DNA of 64,000 nucleotides from JAMZMI01 sp039970095. GTDB taxonomy: Bacteria; Bacteroidota; Bacteroidia; Cytophagales; Cyclobacteriaceae. The stretch lies in assembly GCA_039970095.1 (NCBI GenBank), contig JBDVMP010000005.1, positions 72,676 through 136,675 of the forward strand. The letters are read 5' to 3'. Position 1 is the stretch's first letter, and the number at the start of each line of letters is the position of its first letter. The position numbers were made by a program, and so were the translations under genes. Below are positions 1 to 8,221 of the stretch, in pieces. Below the pieces are notes generated by a model. It made no database searches. It was not told the origin of the DNA and saw only the letters and a list, made by a program, of their open reading frames with translations.

Positions 1-544
1 AATCTTTCTCCGTCATGCTCGCCACATGAGATTTAGAATCAGCGCTCCAGGCTCCCATCGAGTGCGGATGATTTTTTGCAAACTCCTTCACTGCCTTAGG
101 AGCTCTTCTGTCAGAGTTACCTTCCCTCAAAACAGGGTTTACGGCACTGCCCAGCACCTTGGCATATCTGGCCTTGATTTCCTTTTCAGCATCGGTTTTT
201 GGCTCTGCCGGATAACCAGGAATATCATAACCTTGTGATTTCAACTCCTTGATAGCTGCCTGCAGCTGAGGAATAGAGGCACTGATGTTTGGCAACTTGA
301 TGATGTTAGCCTCTGGCGTTTTTGCCAGAGCGCCAAGCTCTGCCAGGGCATCATCTATTTTCTGATCGTCCGTAAGGTTATCAGGAAAGTTGGCGATGAT
401 CCTGCCGGCAAGAGAGATGTCTTTGGTCTCTACTTCGACACCCGCAGGTGCTACGAACGATTTGATGATAGGTAGCAAAGACTGGGTTGCCAATGCTGGT
501 GCCTCGTCTGTCTTAGTGTAAATAATTTTAGGTGCCTTACTCAT
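1..544 (-). CDS. icd: Monomeric NADP-dependent isocitrate dehydrogenase, N-terminal part (runs off the window)
   Basis: Oxidatively decarboxylates isocitrate to 2-oxoglutarate in the cytosolic TCA cycle with NADP as acceptor. Only the first 181 codons lie in the window. They show the conserved start of the single-chain (about 740-residue) enzyme family: the IIYTKTDEAPALATQSLLP opening, then AGRIIANFPDNLTDDQ, KTPEANIIKLPNISASIPQL, VLGSAVNPVLREGNSDRRAP and HSMGAWSADSKSHVA. These do not match the shorter dimeric Icd family. The ATG at 544 is the family's usual start. panB lies 28 bp upstream on the same strand, so the two may be co-transcribed, although their pathways are not obviously linked. 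The family call is based on strong recall of conserved blocks. The active site beyond residue 181 cannot be checked here. Confidence 0.93.
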   Translation of the reverse strand, partial: MSKAPKIIYTKTDEAPALATQSLLPIIKSFVAPAGVEVETKDISLAGRIIANFPDNLTDDQKIDDALAELGALAKTPEANIIKLPNISASIPQLQAAIKELKSQGYDIPGYPAEPKTDAEKEIKARYAKVLGSAVNPVLREGNSDRRAPKAVKEFAKNHPHSMGAWSADSKSHVASMTEKD

Positions 545-572
545 GTTTTAAACAGCGTGTTTTGAAATGTGA

Positions 573-1391
573 TTAATAACTCTCCGAATCATTCGGAAAG
601 TCTTTTGACTTAATGTCTTTTATGTAATTGGCGGTAGCCTCGCCGATGATTTCGTTTAGGTCAGCATACTGTCGTAAAAACCTGGGTTTGAAATCCTGTG
701 TGATCCCGAGCATGTCATGAACGACCAAAACCTGACCATCTGTATCCGGTCCAGCTCCAATCCCAATAGTTGGTATTTTTAACTCCGTTGAAACCGCTTT
801 GGACAATTCTGCCGGAATTTTTTCCAACACAACACCAAAACACCCCAATTCCTCCAACAGCTTGGCATCTGACTTGAGTTTTTCTGCTTCCACATTGTCT
901 TTGGCTCTTACGGTGTAGGTGCCAAACTTGTAGATAGACTGTGGGGTGAGCCCCAAATGTCCCATCACGGGAATTCCCGCCGACAATACTCGACTAACAC
1001 TTTCTTTAATTTCCAGTCCACCCTCCATCTTCACGGCATGTGCTCCAGACTCTTTCATGATCCTGATAGATGACCTGAGCGCCTCAGAACTATTTCCCTG
1101 ATAACTTCCAAATGGCACATCCACCACAACCAGAGCGCGATCCACCGCTTTCACCACAGAGGTGGCGTGCCATATCATATGATCCAGTGTGATAGGTAAA
1201 GTAGTGTCATTTCCTGCCATTACGTTGGAGGCCGAATCACCCACAAGAATGACATCTATCCCCGCTCCATCTAAGATACGAGCCATGGAATAGTCATAGG
1301 CGGTGAGCATTGCAATTTTCTCACCCATAGCCTTCATTTCCAGCAATCGGTGGGTAGTAAGTTTGTTGAATGTATTCTTAGCAGTACTCAT
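573..1391 (-). CDS. panB: 3-methyl-2-oxobutanoate hydroxymethyltransferase (ketopantoate hydroxymethyltransferase)
   Basis: Transfers a hydroxymethyl group from 5,10-methylene-tetrahydrofolate to 2-oxoisovalerate, giving ketopantoate, the first committed step of pantothenate and CoA synthesis in the cytosol. The protein is 272 residues, the normal family length. It shows the metal-binding VGDSASNVMAG block, the DVPFGSYQ strand, the VKMEGG motif, GHLGLTPQS, and the C-terminal IGIGAGPDTDGQVLVVHD signature. The reading frame opens 10 codons earlier at 1421, but that ATG lies within the likely -7 element on this strand (1419-1426). The ATG at 1391, giving MSTAKN, is therefore the better start. 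icd follows 28 bp downstream on the same strand. Confidence 0.95.
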   Translation of the reverse strand: MSTAKNTFNKLTTHRLLEMKAMGEKIAMLTAYDYSMARILDGAGIDVILVGDSASNVMAGNDTTLPITLDHMIWHATSVVKAVDRALVVVDVPFGSYQGNSSEALRSSIRIMKESGAHAVKMEGGLEIKESVSRVLSAGIPVMGHLGLTPQSIYKFGTYTVRAKDNVEAEKLKSDAKLLEELGCFGVVLEKIPAELSKAVSTELKIPTIGIGAGPDTDGQVLVVHDMLGITQDFKPRFLRQYADLNEIIGEATANYIKDIKSKDFPNDSESY

Positions 1392-1418
1392 TATCAAAAT
1401 ATGGGGTGGTAGGAGGCA

Positions 1419-1426
1419 CAAAACTA
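1419..1426 (-). promoter_or_regulatory. Probable panB promoter (-7 element TAGTTTTG)
   Basis: The minus strand reads TAGTTTTG, a full match to the Bacteroidota -7 consensus TAnnTTTG, 27 bp upstream of the chosen panB start. I see no clear TTTG at the -33 position. Motif match only. Confidence 0.5.
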
Positions 1427-2036
1427 ATAAAAAGCGACTTCATGATAAACATATTAACCCGCCCTCTTGATATTACGACCTATTATTAAGAACCGAGCAT
1501 CGAGGGTCGTCATCGTCCAGCCTCCAGCGTCGCATCGGAATTGATTTAGCATTCGTCAGTTTAGGGCATGTTTATAAAAATGACTCCTGACATTACTCAT
1601 TTGTATTTTCAGGCCTACTCTATAACAACTTGATATTACAGAAGAGATATCCCGCAGGCGCGATACCCTTTTTCTGGTATTCTTAAACTAATTGTATGAG
1701 ACTACACCAAACATGAACTACACAAGAACAATACACGTCCCATTAAAATTTGCTTCTAATCCTTTTGTTCATCTCAGACCTTAAATACAATCTTACTTTC
1801 AATACATTTCATCCGTCCAATTGGAGTCTGGGCCGGCGCTATCAGTGATTACTTGTCCGATACCGTTCGTAATATTGTTTGAACAAATTTTAAATTTTAA
1901 CTCTTAATAACTCAGGGGATTTATATTCAATGACAACTCTTGCCTGAATCCATTCTTGATAAGATTGAGTTATCGATTAATTGTAGGCCCTTCCCATAAA
2001 TTGGTTAATCGATTAAATCGACTTATTTTGTATCGA
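1427..2036. other. Long intergenic region with no gene seen
   Basis: About 610 bp between the divergent panB and TPR lipoprotein genes. Stops are frequent in all frames and I found no RNA gene, terminator hairpin or clear repeat. The right edge presumably holds the promoter of the lipoprotein gene. A near -7 element (TTATTTTG) ends just before its start codon at 2037. Confidence 0.5.
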
Positions 2037-3041
2037 ATGTATATGCTAAAGTATTTTTTTCAAGTCGCGTTTTTATCCATCATCCTGATTGGCTGTATTG
2101 AAACTCAGTCGAGCAAGGGATATCAGGATAATATTGGAAAGAAATACACCATCCCAGAGAATAATATTGAAGTTGATTCCAACACGGTATTTTCTGTTTT
2201 CGGTAACCCACTTCCTCCTCGCCAATACATCGGAAAAGACAAAAAAATCAGACTTGAGAATTATGAAAAGGCTAAGCAGAAGTATCTAGACGATCCCAAT
2301 AATCTGGATAACATCATCTGGTACGGACGGTGGACGGCCTATTTGGGCTTGTATTATGAGGCGATAAAAATTTACTCAACAGGCTTGGAGAAATTTCCTA
2401 CTTCATACGAGCTCCTCAGACACAGAGGGCACAGATATGTAACCATTCGTCAATTTGACCTGGCTATTGAGGACTTGCAAAGAGCTGCTTTTTACAGTAG
2501 ACCGGCTCAAAACAAAATTGAGGAAGATGGAATCAACAATCGTTACAACAAGTCTTTGTCAAATGTGAAATTCAACATTTGGTTTACTTTGGGCGTGGCT
2601 CATTACCTAAAAGGAAGCTACGATAAGGCTATTTCTTCATTCAAAAAATGTCAGCCCTTTTGTGACAACAACGACCTGAATGTAATGCTAAGTGATTGGT
2701 TTTACCTGACCTACAGAAAAATAGGCAATGAGCGTGCAGCTGAGGAACTTCTTGCGCCCATAGAGAAAAAGCTCAAGGTTCTCGAGAACGTGGATTATCT
2801 AAATCGGCTTCTGGTTTATAAAGGTGAATACAAGGCGGAGCGTGTTTTGGCATATGCCGAAAATGATGACAATAGTCTCACCCCTATTTTGGCTTATGGT
2901 ATCGGCAATGCTTATTTGTTTGACGGTGAAATAGACAAAGCCATTCAAATTTATGAGCGCATTCTGCTCAATAAATCATGGAACTCATTCGAGTATATCG
3001 CGGCAGAAGTGGCCCTAAAAAGTCTGCAGAATAATTTATAA
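2037..3041 (+). CDS. TPR-containing lipoprotein of unknown function
   Basis: Predicted lipoprotein of about 334 residues. The N-terminus MYMLKYFFQVAFLSIILIGC has a short basic start, a hydrophobic core and a lipobox ending in IGC, so it should be exported and lipidated on that cysteine. The rest is helical. It contains TPR-like pairs around YYEAIKIYSTGLEKFPTSYE, FDLAIEDLQRAAF, YLKGSYDKAISSFKKC and LFDGEIDKAIQIYERIL, a fold that usually mediates protein-protein contacts. The open frame extends back to 1956, but that extension is basic and would bury the signal peptide. I prefer the ATG at 2037, or 2043 two codons later. It ends convergently with the GDPD gene, overlapping it by 6 bp. Its partner or role cannot be told from sequence. 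Confidence 0.8.
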   Translation: MYMLKYFFQVAFLSIILIGCIETQSSKGYQDNIGKKYTIPENNIEVDSNTVFSVFGNPLPPRQYIGKDKKIRLENYEKAKQKYLDDPNNLDNIIWYGRWTAYLGLYYEAIKIYSTGLEKFPTSYELLRHRGHRYVTIRQFDLAIEDLQRAAFYSRPAQNKIEEDGINNRYNKSLSNVKFNIWFTLGVAHYLKGSYDKAISSFKKCQPFCDNNDLNVMLSDWFYLTYRKIGNERAAEELLAPIEKKLKVLENVDYLNRLLVYKGEYKAERVLAYAENDDNSLTPILAYGIGNAYLFDGEIDKAIQIYERILLNKSWNSFEYIAAEVALKSLQNNL

Positions 3042-3941
3042 GGCCGCTACATCCTCACGGATTTGGAGCATTATCTCAGGATGGTCAGTTATTATCCCAT
3101 CCACTCCCATATGCATCATCTTAACCATGTCATCTCTGTTATTCACAGGATAGGTATATACCTTAAAGCCATGAGCATGCATTCTGAATATCCTCCTGGT
3201 AGATAAAGTTGTATATTCTGGATTAAGCGCTGATAGCCTGCCTTCTGGTTTTGCTCTTCCCAAGTGAAGTCTGGTTTCTACATAAAAAGCTATCAACGGT
3301 GTTGACTCCTCACCTATCAGCATCTTTTTGGTTTGAACATGATCATCATACTCATGAGCCGCCGCGATGTACCCATCTTCATAAGATTGAAGGATAACCC
3401 AATCATATCCATTTTTTTCAGCTCGGATTACGTCTACTAGCTTCTCAGCAAAGTCATGGTAGTGAGGGTGATCCATATGCTTGATTTCAATTAGCACTTT
3501 GCATCTGCCATCAATAAAATCGAGAACCTCCTTGAGGGTAGGCACTCTCTCTCCTACATATTTGGCCTCTCCGAACCACGCACCAGCATCTAGTTTTTTG
3601 ATTTCTTCGAGAGTATAATCGTGAACCAAACCCGATCCATCTGTGGTACGATCGAGCGTTTCATCATGAAAAACGATGATCTCCTCATCGTTTGTGTTTC
3701 TCACATCAAGCTCAATCATATCCACACCTAAATCCAGCGCTGCTTTGAATGCAGCCATGGTGTTTTCAGGTGCAATCCCAGAGGCTCCTTTATGAGCAAT
3801 TATTTCAACATACTTCTCCTTCATTGACGCATCAATCTTGGAGCTTACAAGGACATTTCTATAAAGCCAGGGCTCAAAAAGGGCAACTGCCAAAAACAAA
3901 AAAATGAAGGGCAATGAATATATGATGAATTTCTTGGTCAT
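3036..3941 (-). CDS. Glycerophosphodiester phosphodiesterase family protein, membrane anchored
   Basis: Hydrolyses glycerophosphodiesters to glycerol-3-phosphate and an alcohol; the real substrate is not known. The 301-residue protein starts with a signal anchor (residues about 5-25, IIYSLPFIFLFLAVALF), so the enzyme domain should face the periplasm. The catalytic signature is complete: HKGASGIAPENT with the first catalytic His at about position 50, the metal-binding ELDVRNT, and the second catalytic His in VFHDETLDRTTDGSG. Further family blocks are VPTLKEVLDFI, LIEIKH and the C-terminal GVDGIITDHPEIM. Phospholipid scavenging is the usual role of such proteins. It is convergent with the TPR lipoprotein gene. 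Confidence 0.92.
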   Translation of the reverse strand: MTKKFIIYSLPFIFLFLAVALFEPWLYRNVLVSSKIDASMKEKYVEIIAHKGASGIAPENTMAAFKAALDLGVDMIELDVRNTNDEEIIVFHDETLDRTTDGSGLVHDYTLEEIKKLDAGAWFGEAKYVGERVPTLKEVLDFIDGRCKVLIEIKHMDHPHYHDFAEKLVDVIRAEKNGYDWVILQSYEDGYIAAAHEYDDHVQTKKMLIGEESTPLIAFYVETRLHLGRAKPEGRLSALNPEYTTLSTRRIFRMHAHGFKVYTYPVNNRDDMVKMMHMGVDGIITDHPEIMLQIREDVAAL

Positions 3942-4000
3942 AGTGCTAATGTGAAAGTTTCATGAATTTAAGCAAAACCGCTGTTCGACCAAAATATTGG

Positions 4001-5761
4001 TCATTTTTCTATCGTTGGTTGAAGTTTCAAGGCCAGTTCGTCAAGCTGAGCATTGTCAAGCTTACTTGGAGAGTCAATCATCACATCTCTACCACTAGTG
4101 TTCTTAGGAAATGCAATGAAATCACGGATACTATCTTGTCCGCCAAACAGCGCACAGAGTCTATCAAAACCGAAAGCAATACCGCCGTGTGGAGGTGCTC
4201 CGTACTCAAATGCGCTCATTAAGAAACCAAACTGCTCCTGGGCTTCCTCCTTAGAGAAACCGAGAACTTCGAACATTCGTGATTGAACATCACGATCATG
4301 AATCCTAATAGACCCTCCACCTACTTCCACTCCATTGATTACCATATCATAGGCATTGGCTCTTACATTACCCGGATCGGTATTGAGTTTGTCCATGTCT
4401 TCGGGATTTGGTGAAGTAAACGGATGGTGCATGGCATGATAACGCTTGGTTTCCTCGTCCCATTCGAGCAGCGGAAAATCTACAACCCAAGCGGCAGCTA
4501 CCTTATTTTTATCTCTCAGTCCCAGTCGGCTCCCCATCTCTAGTCTGAGTTCACACAACTGCTTACGAGTCGCATCAGCATCTCCAGCCAAAATCAAAAT
4601 CAAATCTCCAGGTTTCGCCTCAAACTTTTCGGCCCACTGTTTTAAGTCTTCTTCTGAAAAGAATTTATCAACAGAACTTTTGAAAGTTCCGTCGGCATTG
4701 CATTTCAAATAAACCAATCCCTTTGCTCCTATCTGAGGCCTTTTTACGAAGTTAGTCAGCTCATCAACTTGCTTTCTGGTGTAGTCAGCACATCCTGCGG
4801 CATTAATCCCTACAACGAGTTCAGCACTATCAAAAACCACAAACCCATTGTTTTGGGTTACATCATTAAGCTCCTGAAACTCCATCCCAAACCTCAAGTC
4901 CGGCTTATCCGAACCATACTTGTTCATGGCCTCCGAGTATGGCATGTGCGGCAGTTTGTCAAGATCGACACCCTTTACCTCTTTGTATAGGAACCTGATC
5001 AAGCCCTCAAATGTGTCAAGAATATCATCTCTGGTCACAAAAGACATCTCACAGTCTATCTGCGTAAATTCCGGCTGTCTGTCTGCCCGCAAGTCTTCAT
5101 CTCTGAAACACTTAACCACCTGAAAATACCTGTCAAAACCGGACACCATCAGCAACTGCTTGAAAGTCTGCGGAGATTGAGGCAAAGCATAAAACTGCCC
5201 CGGGTTCATTCTTGATGGCACCACAAAGTCACGAGCACCCTCAGGCGTGGACTTTATAAGTACTGGAGTTTCCACTTCTGTAAAAAGATATTCGTTCAAA
5301 TAATTACGCGTCTTTTGAAGCAAATTGTGACGTAGCTCGAGATTTTTTCTTACTACTCCCCTTCGTAAATCCAGATATCGATACTTCATCCTCAGTTCCT
5401 CACCTCCATCAGTTTCGTCTTCTATCATAAAAGGAGGGACTTTAGACTTATTGAGGTATTCCATCCCAGAAACCTTCACCTCAACTTCTCCGGTTGGGAT
5501 GTTTTTATTCTTAGAAAAGCGTTCAACCACCTCTCCTTTTGCAGAAATGACAAATTCACGTCCGGCATGCCGGGCCAGATCCAGCACTTCAGCACTTGTC
5601 TTTCCTTCTTCAAATATCAACTGGGTGATCCCGTATTTATCACGAATATCAATCCAAATCATGCCGCCTTTATCTCTGACGCGCTGTACCCATCCTGCCA
5701 GGGCAACATCCTTTCCTACATGATCTATTCTAAGTTCTCCACAAGTGTGTGATCGTAACAT
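4001..5761 (-). CDS. aspS: Aspartate--tRNA ligase
   Basis: Charges tRNA-Asp with aspartate in the cytosol. At 586 residues it matches the long bacterial-type class IIb enzyme. Order of parts: N-terminal OB-fold anticodon-binding domain (LAGWVQRVRDKGGMIWIDIRD), class II motif 2 (FRDEDLRADRQPEFTQIDCE), the bacterial GAD insert (residues about 290-420), the HHPFTSP block, and motif 3 (GIAFGFDRLCALFGG). The start MLRSHTCGELR is the family's standard opening. A candidate promoter lies 40 bp upstream. The divergent gene at 5851 shares the intergenic region. Whether it discriminates tRNA-Asn cannot be told, but asnS is present in the window, so a separate route to Asn-tRNA exists. Confidence 0.98.
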   Translation of the reverse strand: MLRSHTCGELRIDHVGKDVALAGWVQRVRDKGGMIWIDIRDKYGITQLIFEEGKTSAEVLDLARHAGREFVISAKGEVVERFSKNKNIPTGEVEVKVSGMEYLNKSKVPPFMIEDETDGGEELRMKYRYLDLRRGVVRKNLELRHNLLQKTRNYLNEYLFTEVETPVLIKSTPEGARDFVVPSRMNPGQFYALPQSPQTFKQLLMVSGFDRYFQVVKCFRDEDLRADRQPEFTQIDCEMSFVTRDDILDTFEGLIRFLYKEVKGVDLDKLPHMPYSEAMNKYGSDKPDLRFGMEFQELNDVTQNNGFVVFDSAELVVGINAAGCADYTRKQVDELTNFVKRPQIGAKGLVYLKCNADGTFKSSVDKFFSEEDLKQWAEKFEAKPGDLILILAGDADATRKQLCELRLEMGSRLGLRDKNKVAAAWVVDFPLLEWDEETKRYHAMHHPFTSPNPEDMDKLNTDPGNVRANAYDMVINGVEVGGGSIRIHDRDVQSRMFEVLGFSKEEAQEQFGFLMSAFEYGAPPHGGIAFGFDRLCALFGGQDSIRDFIAFPKNTSGRDVMIDSPSKLDNAQLDELALKLQPTIEK

Positions 5762-5800
5762 TTCTTCTTTGCTTCTTAATCCAGTTTAAATAAACAGGCG

Positions 5801-5808
5801 CAAATTTA
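5801..5808 (-). promoter_or_regulatory. Probable aspS promoter (-7 element TAAATTTG)
   Basis: The minus strand reads TAAATTTG, a full TAnnTTTG match, 40 bp before the aspS ATG. No good -33 TTTG was found. It sits 10 bp from an oppositely oriented -7 element for the divergent gene. Confidence 0.45.
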
Positions 5809-5818
5809 ACAATAGTTT

Positions 5819-5826
5819 TAGCTTTG
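5819..5826 (+). promoter_or_regulatory. Probable promoter of the 5851 gene and tadA (-7 element TAGCTTTG)
   Basis: TAGCTTTG matches TAnnTTTG exactly and would start transcription about 18 bp before the ATG at 5851. It is part of a back-to-back promoter pair with aspS. No strong -33 element is seen. Confidence 0.45.
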
Positions 5827-5850
5827 AGATAAAATAAAATCAACCAGCAA

Positions 5851-6423
5851 ATGAAGTATCGTTTTCTCCCGGCTTTTATCCTTTTTTTGAACGCTTTTAT
5901 TATCACCAGTGCAAGTGGCCAACAATCTCTGGAAAGGCTGAAAGTCACCAAAGATATCTCCATGAAGGTGCCGGTATCTTTTAGTCCAATGAGCCGGGCA
6001 GAGATGGTTAATAAGTATGTAGCCTATCGTCAGCCTATCGCCATGTTTACGAGCGCCGACAGACAGATAGATCTTGGCATTAACAAAAACAGTACGCAAT
6101 GGACAGAAAATGATCTTACCATTCTTAAAGACTTTTATAAAGCCAATATCCAAAACCTGTTTACGGAGGTGAAATTCATTCAGGAGGGAGTCAAAACCAT
6201 TGGAAATCGAGAATTTGTAGTATTTGAGTTTATCTCAAAAGTGACCGATGAAGACAAAACATTCGGAGGTATCTCCAGCCCGGTGAGTAAGTACACCTAC
6301 ATCATGTACACCTTGTACCAAGACAGTGTGTTACTTTTTAACTTCTCTTGTGACACAAGGTGGCGTCCTCAGTGGCAAGCCGCCGCTCGTGAAATCATGG
6401 AAAGTGTAAGAATCAATTCATGA
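5851..6423 (+). CDS. Secreted protein of unknown function (DcrB/PsbP-like size and layout)
   Basis: A 190-residue protein with a clear signal peptide (residues 1-23, ending in ASGQ). I do not recognise a firm family. The mature part begins with a segment resembling proteins that fold like DcrB/PsbP: an early LKVTKDISMKVPVSF strand, a middle section tracking effort to keep a positive sense (GNREFVVFEFISKV), and a closing line TRWRPQWQAAAREIMESVRI that is typical of such small alpha/beta lipoprotein-like domains. The similarity is an impression only. Its last 4 bp (ATGA) overlap the tadA start, so the two genes are very likely translated together. No functional link to tRNA editing is evident. 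Confidence 0.7.
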   Translation: MKYRFLPAFILFLNAFIITSASGQQSLERLKVTKDISMKVPVSFSPMSRAEMVNKYVAYRQPIAMFTSADRQIDLGINKNSTQWTENDLTILKDFYKANIQNLFTEVKFIQEGVKTIGNREFVVFEFISKVTDEDKTFGGISSPVSKYTYIMYTLYQDSVLLFNFSCDTRWRPQWQAAAREIMESVRINS

Positions 6424-6881
6424 GTTCGCTTGGCGTTCATAGCGACGAACATTACATGAAGCAAGCCATGCGAGAAGCAATGCTTGCATTCGAAGAAGGA
6501 GAAATCCCGGTGGGTGCTGTGGTAGTATGTCAAAACAAAATTATCGCAAGAGCCCACAATCAAGTGCAAAAACTCAATGATGTCACGGCTCATGCCGAAA
6601 TTCTGGCTATAACCTCAGCACAGAATTATCTAGGATCAAAGTATCTGGATGAATGCACACTATATGTCACACTGGAGCCTTGCGTGATGTGTGGAGGAGC
6701 TTTGTACTGGAGCCAGATCGCAAAAGTAGTTTATGCCGCTTCTGACCAAAAAAGAGGGTACACTACAGTAAGCAAAGGAATCACGCATCCGAAAACTGAA
6801 GTTTCCCATGGAATTATGGCCAACGATGCAGAAAATTTGATAAAATCCTTTTTTAGTAAAATACGCGGGAACAATTCCTAA
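6420..6881 (+). CDS. tadA: tRNA-specific adenosine deaminase
   Basis: Deaminates A34 of tRNA-Arg(ACG) to inosine so that one tRNA reads CGU, CGC and CGA. The 153-residue protein has the cytidine/deoxycytidylate deaminase fold with all zinc-site residues: His58 and the proton-shuttling Glu60 in TAHAEI, and Cys88 and Cys91 in PCVMCGGAL. The block EIPVGAVVV and the N-terminal HYMKQAMREA helix are typical of TadA rather than guanine or cytosine deaminases. Translation probably couples to the preceding gene through the ATGA overlap; an internal ATG at residue 13 is a possible alternative start. Its substrate tRNA gene lies at 46674-46747 in the same window. Confidence 0.95.
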   Translation: MSSLGVHSDEHYMKQAMREAMLAFEEGEIPVGAVVVCQNKIIARAHNQVQKLNDVTAHAEILAITSAQNYLGSKYLDECTLYVTLEPCVMCGGALYWSQIAKVVYAASDQKRGYTTVSKGITHPKTEVSHGIMANDAENLIKSFFSKIRGNNS

Positions 6882-6940
6882 ATGGATATGTTCTATCTTC
6901 GAACACTATTACAATTAATTAATACTTAAAACACATAATT

Positions 6941-7546
6941 ATGTCATTTGAATTACCAAATCTACCATACGCTCACGATGCGCTAGAACCACACATCGAT
7001 AAAGCTACCATGGAAATCCACCATGGCAAACACCATAACGCTTACGTAACCAAATTGAATGGTGCAATAGAAGGTACTCCAATGGCTTCTAAATCTTTAG
7101 AAGAACTACTCAAGGATCACATGGACGTAGCTGCAGTCAGAAATAATGGCGGTGGCCACTGGAATCATTCACTCTTTTGGACAATCATGAGTCCAAATGG
7201 TGGTGGCGAGCCTTCTGGCGAGTTGGCTGACGCTATCAACGCTGCTTTTGGATCTTTCGAAGAATTTAAAACTGCATTCAGCAATGCTGCAGCTACCCAA
7301 TTCGGATCAGGATGGGCATGGCTTTGTGTGCATGCCGGAGGTAAAGTGGAGGTTTGCTCTACTCCTAATCAGGACAATCCATTGATGTCAGGTGTAGCTT
7401 GCGACGGAACTCCAATTCTTGGATTGGACGTATGGGAACATGCCTACTACCTAAACTATCAAAACAGAAGACCAGATTACATCAACGCATTCTTTAATGT
7501 AATTAACTGGGACGAAGTAAGTAAGCTTTACGCTGCTGGCAAATAA
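6941..7546 (+). CDS. sodB: Superoxide dismutase, Fe/Mn type
   Basis: Converts superoxide to hydrogen peroxide and oxygen in the cytosol. The 201-residue chain has the four metal ligands: a His in HHGKHHNAYV, a His in GGHWNHSLFW, and Asp and His in LDVWEHAYYL. The start FELPNLPYAHDALEPHID and the end LNYQNRRPDYINAFFNVINW are canonical. Choice of iron or manganese cannot be read reliably from sequence, so the symbol sodB is a convention (sodA is possible). The gene stands alone with its own strong downstream hairpin. A loose -7 element (TATCTTCG, near 6893) precedes it. The neighbouring redox genes trx and oxyR are 11 kb away. Confidence 0.95.
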   Translation: MSFELPNLPYAHDALEPHIDKATMEIHHGKHHNAYVTKLNGAIEGTPMASKSLEELLKDHMDVAAVRNNGGGHWNHSLFWTIMSPNGGGEPSGELADAINAAFGSFEEFKTAFSNAAATQFGSGWAWLCVHAGGKVEVCSTPNQDNPLMSGVACDGTPILGLDVWEHAYYLNYQNRRPDYINAFFNVINWDEVSKLYAAGK

Positions 7547-7576
7547 GAAAACCAGCTCAGAAATAATTGAAAAAGA

Positions 7577-7602
7577 AAAGGCCTTCAATATTGAAGGCCT
7601 TT
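7577..7602. terminator. Rho-independent terminator, perfect palindrome, after superoxide dismutase
   Basis: A 26-bp perfect palindrome centred on AATATT, with GGCC in each arm, flanked by A-rich and T-rich sequence, lies between the converging sod gene and the gene at 7630-8112. It can act for both strands. Confidence 0.8.
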
Positions 7603-7629
7603 CTCATTCTGGGTTAAAAGGTCAGTATC

Positions 7630-8112
7630 TCAATTAGATCCACTGACAAGTTCGCTATCTATGGGGATGAGATTTTTGTCGAACTCTAATATTTCAATTC
7701 CGTTTTCTTTGCTCTTGATCTCCATTTTAAAAGAGATATCGTCGCTCTGAAAATCGGTGATTCTCGTAAAAGACATCACCTTATATTTCAAATAAAAGTC
7801 ATCCAAATAGTGCAGCAGAGAAACTGGTACATTTTTCAATAAATCAGCTTCTTCCTGAAGCATTCGTCCATCGGTTTTGTACAGCACCCTCATTTCATAT
7901 CCTTCAAAATCGAAAGTGCCTCTAAAAAACTCCTCTCCTCCTATACGCAAGGATTCCCAACTCACCGTTGTTTTTGGATATTCTGCATAGTGCCATTTAA
8001 GAAAATTAAACTCTAAATCATCTTCAGAAATAGCTCGGGTTTGTGCCGTTGCAAAAACTCCCGTCATCAAAAGTATTGCAAAAATTATTAAATCTCTAAA
8101 TCGTGAGGTCAT
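7630..8112 (-). CDS. Exported PepSY-like protein of unknown function
   Basis: A 160-residue protein with an N-terminal hydrophobic segment ending in TAQ (about residues 8-24), so probably exported. The mature part resembles the small Bacteroidota PepSY-like (beta-lactamase-inhibitor-like) domains: a helix followed by strands such as TVSWESLRIGGEEFFRGTF and YEMRVLYKTDGRML, then PVSLLHYLDDFYLKYKV and a strand pair ending IEILEFDKNLIPIDSE. Such domains are often linked to periplasmic sensing or inhibition, but nothing here proves a role. It converges with sod across a shared terminator. The family assignment is tentative. Confidence 0.7.
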   Translation of the reverse strand: MTSRFRDLIIFAILLMTGVFATAQTRAISEDDLEFNFLKWHYAEYPKTTVSWESLRIGGEEFFRGTFDFEGYEMRVLYKTDGRMLQEEADLLKNVPVSLLHYLDDFYLKYKVMSFTRITDFQSDDISFKMEIKSKENGIEILEFDKNLIPIDSELVSGSN

Positions 8113-8221
8113 AAAGTGATGTTCGCTGATTGTAAAAGAAAAAGTAAGTAATATTTTTTACAATTCTGCAATCACGTTCGACAGATTTCCAGTAAGCTTC
8201 GATTAAAAGTTGTCAGACACC

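Noticed and set aside
1392..1421. Ten-codon upstream extension of panB starting at the ATG at 1421
   Set aside because: The ATG falls within a full-consensus -7 element, so it would not be in the mRNA, and family members start near MSTAKN.
5730..6153. Minus-strand frames opposite the secreted-protein gene at 5851
   Set aside because: They are shadows: no coding features, and they overlap the aspS start and a gene with a clear signal peptide.
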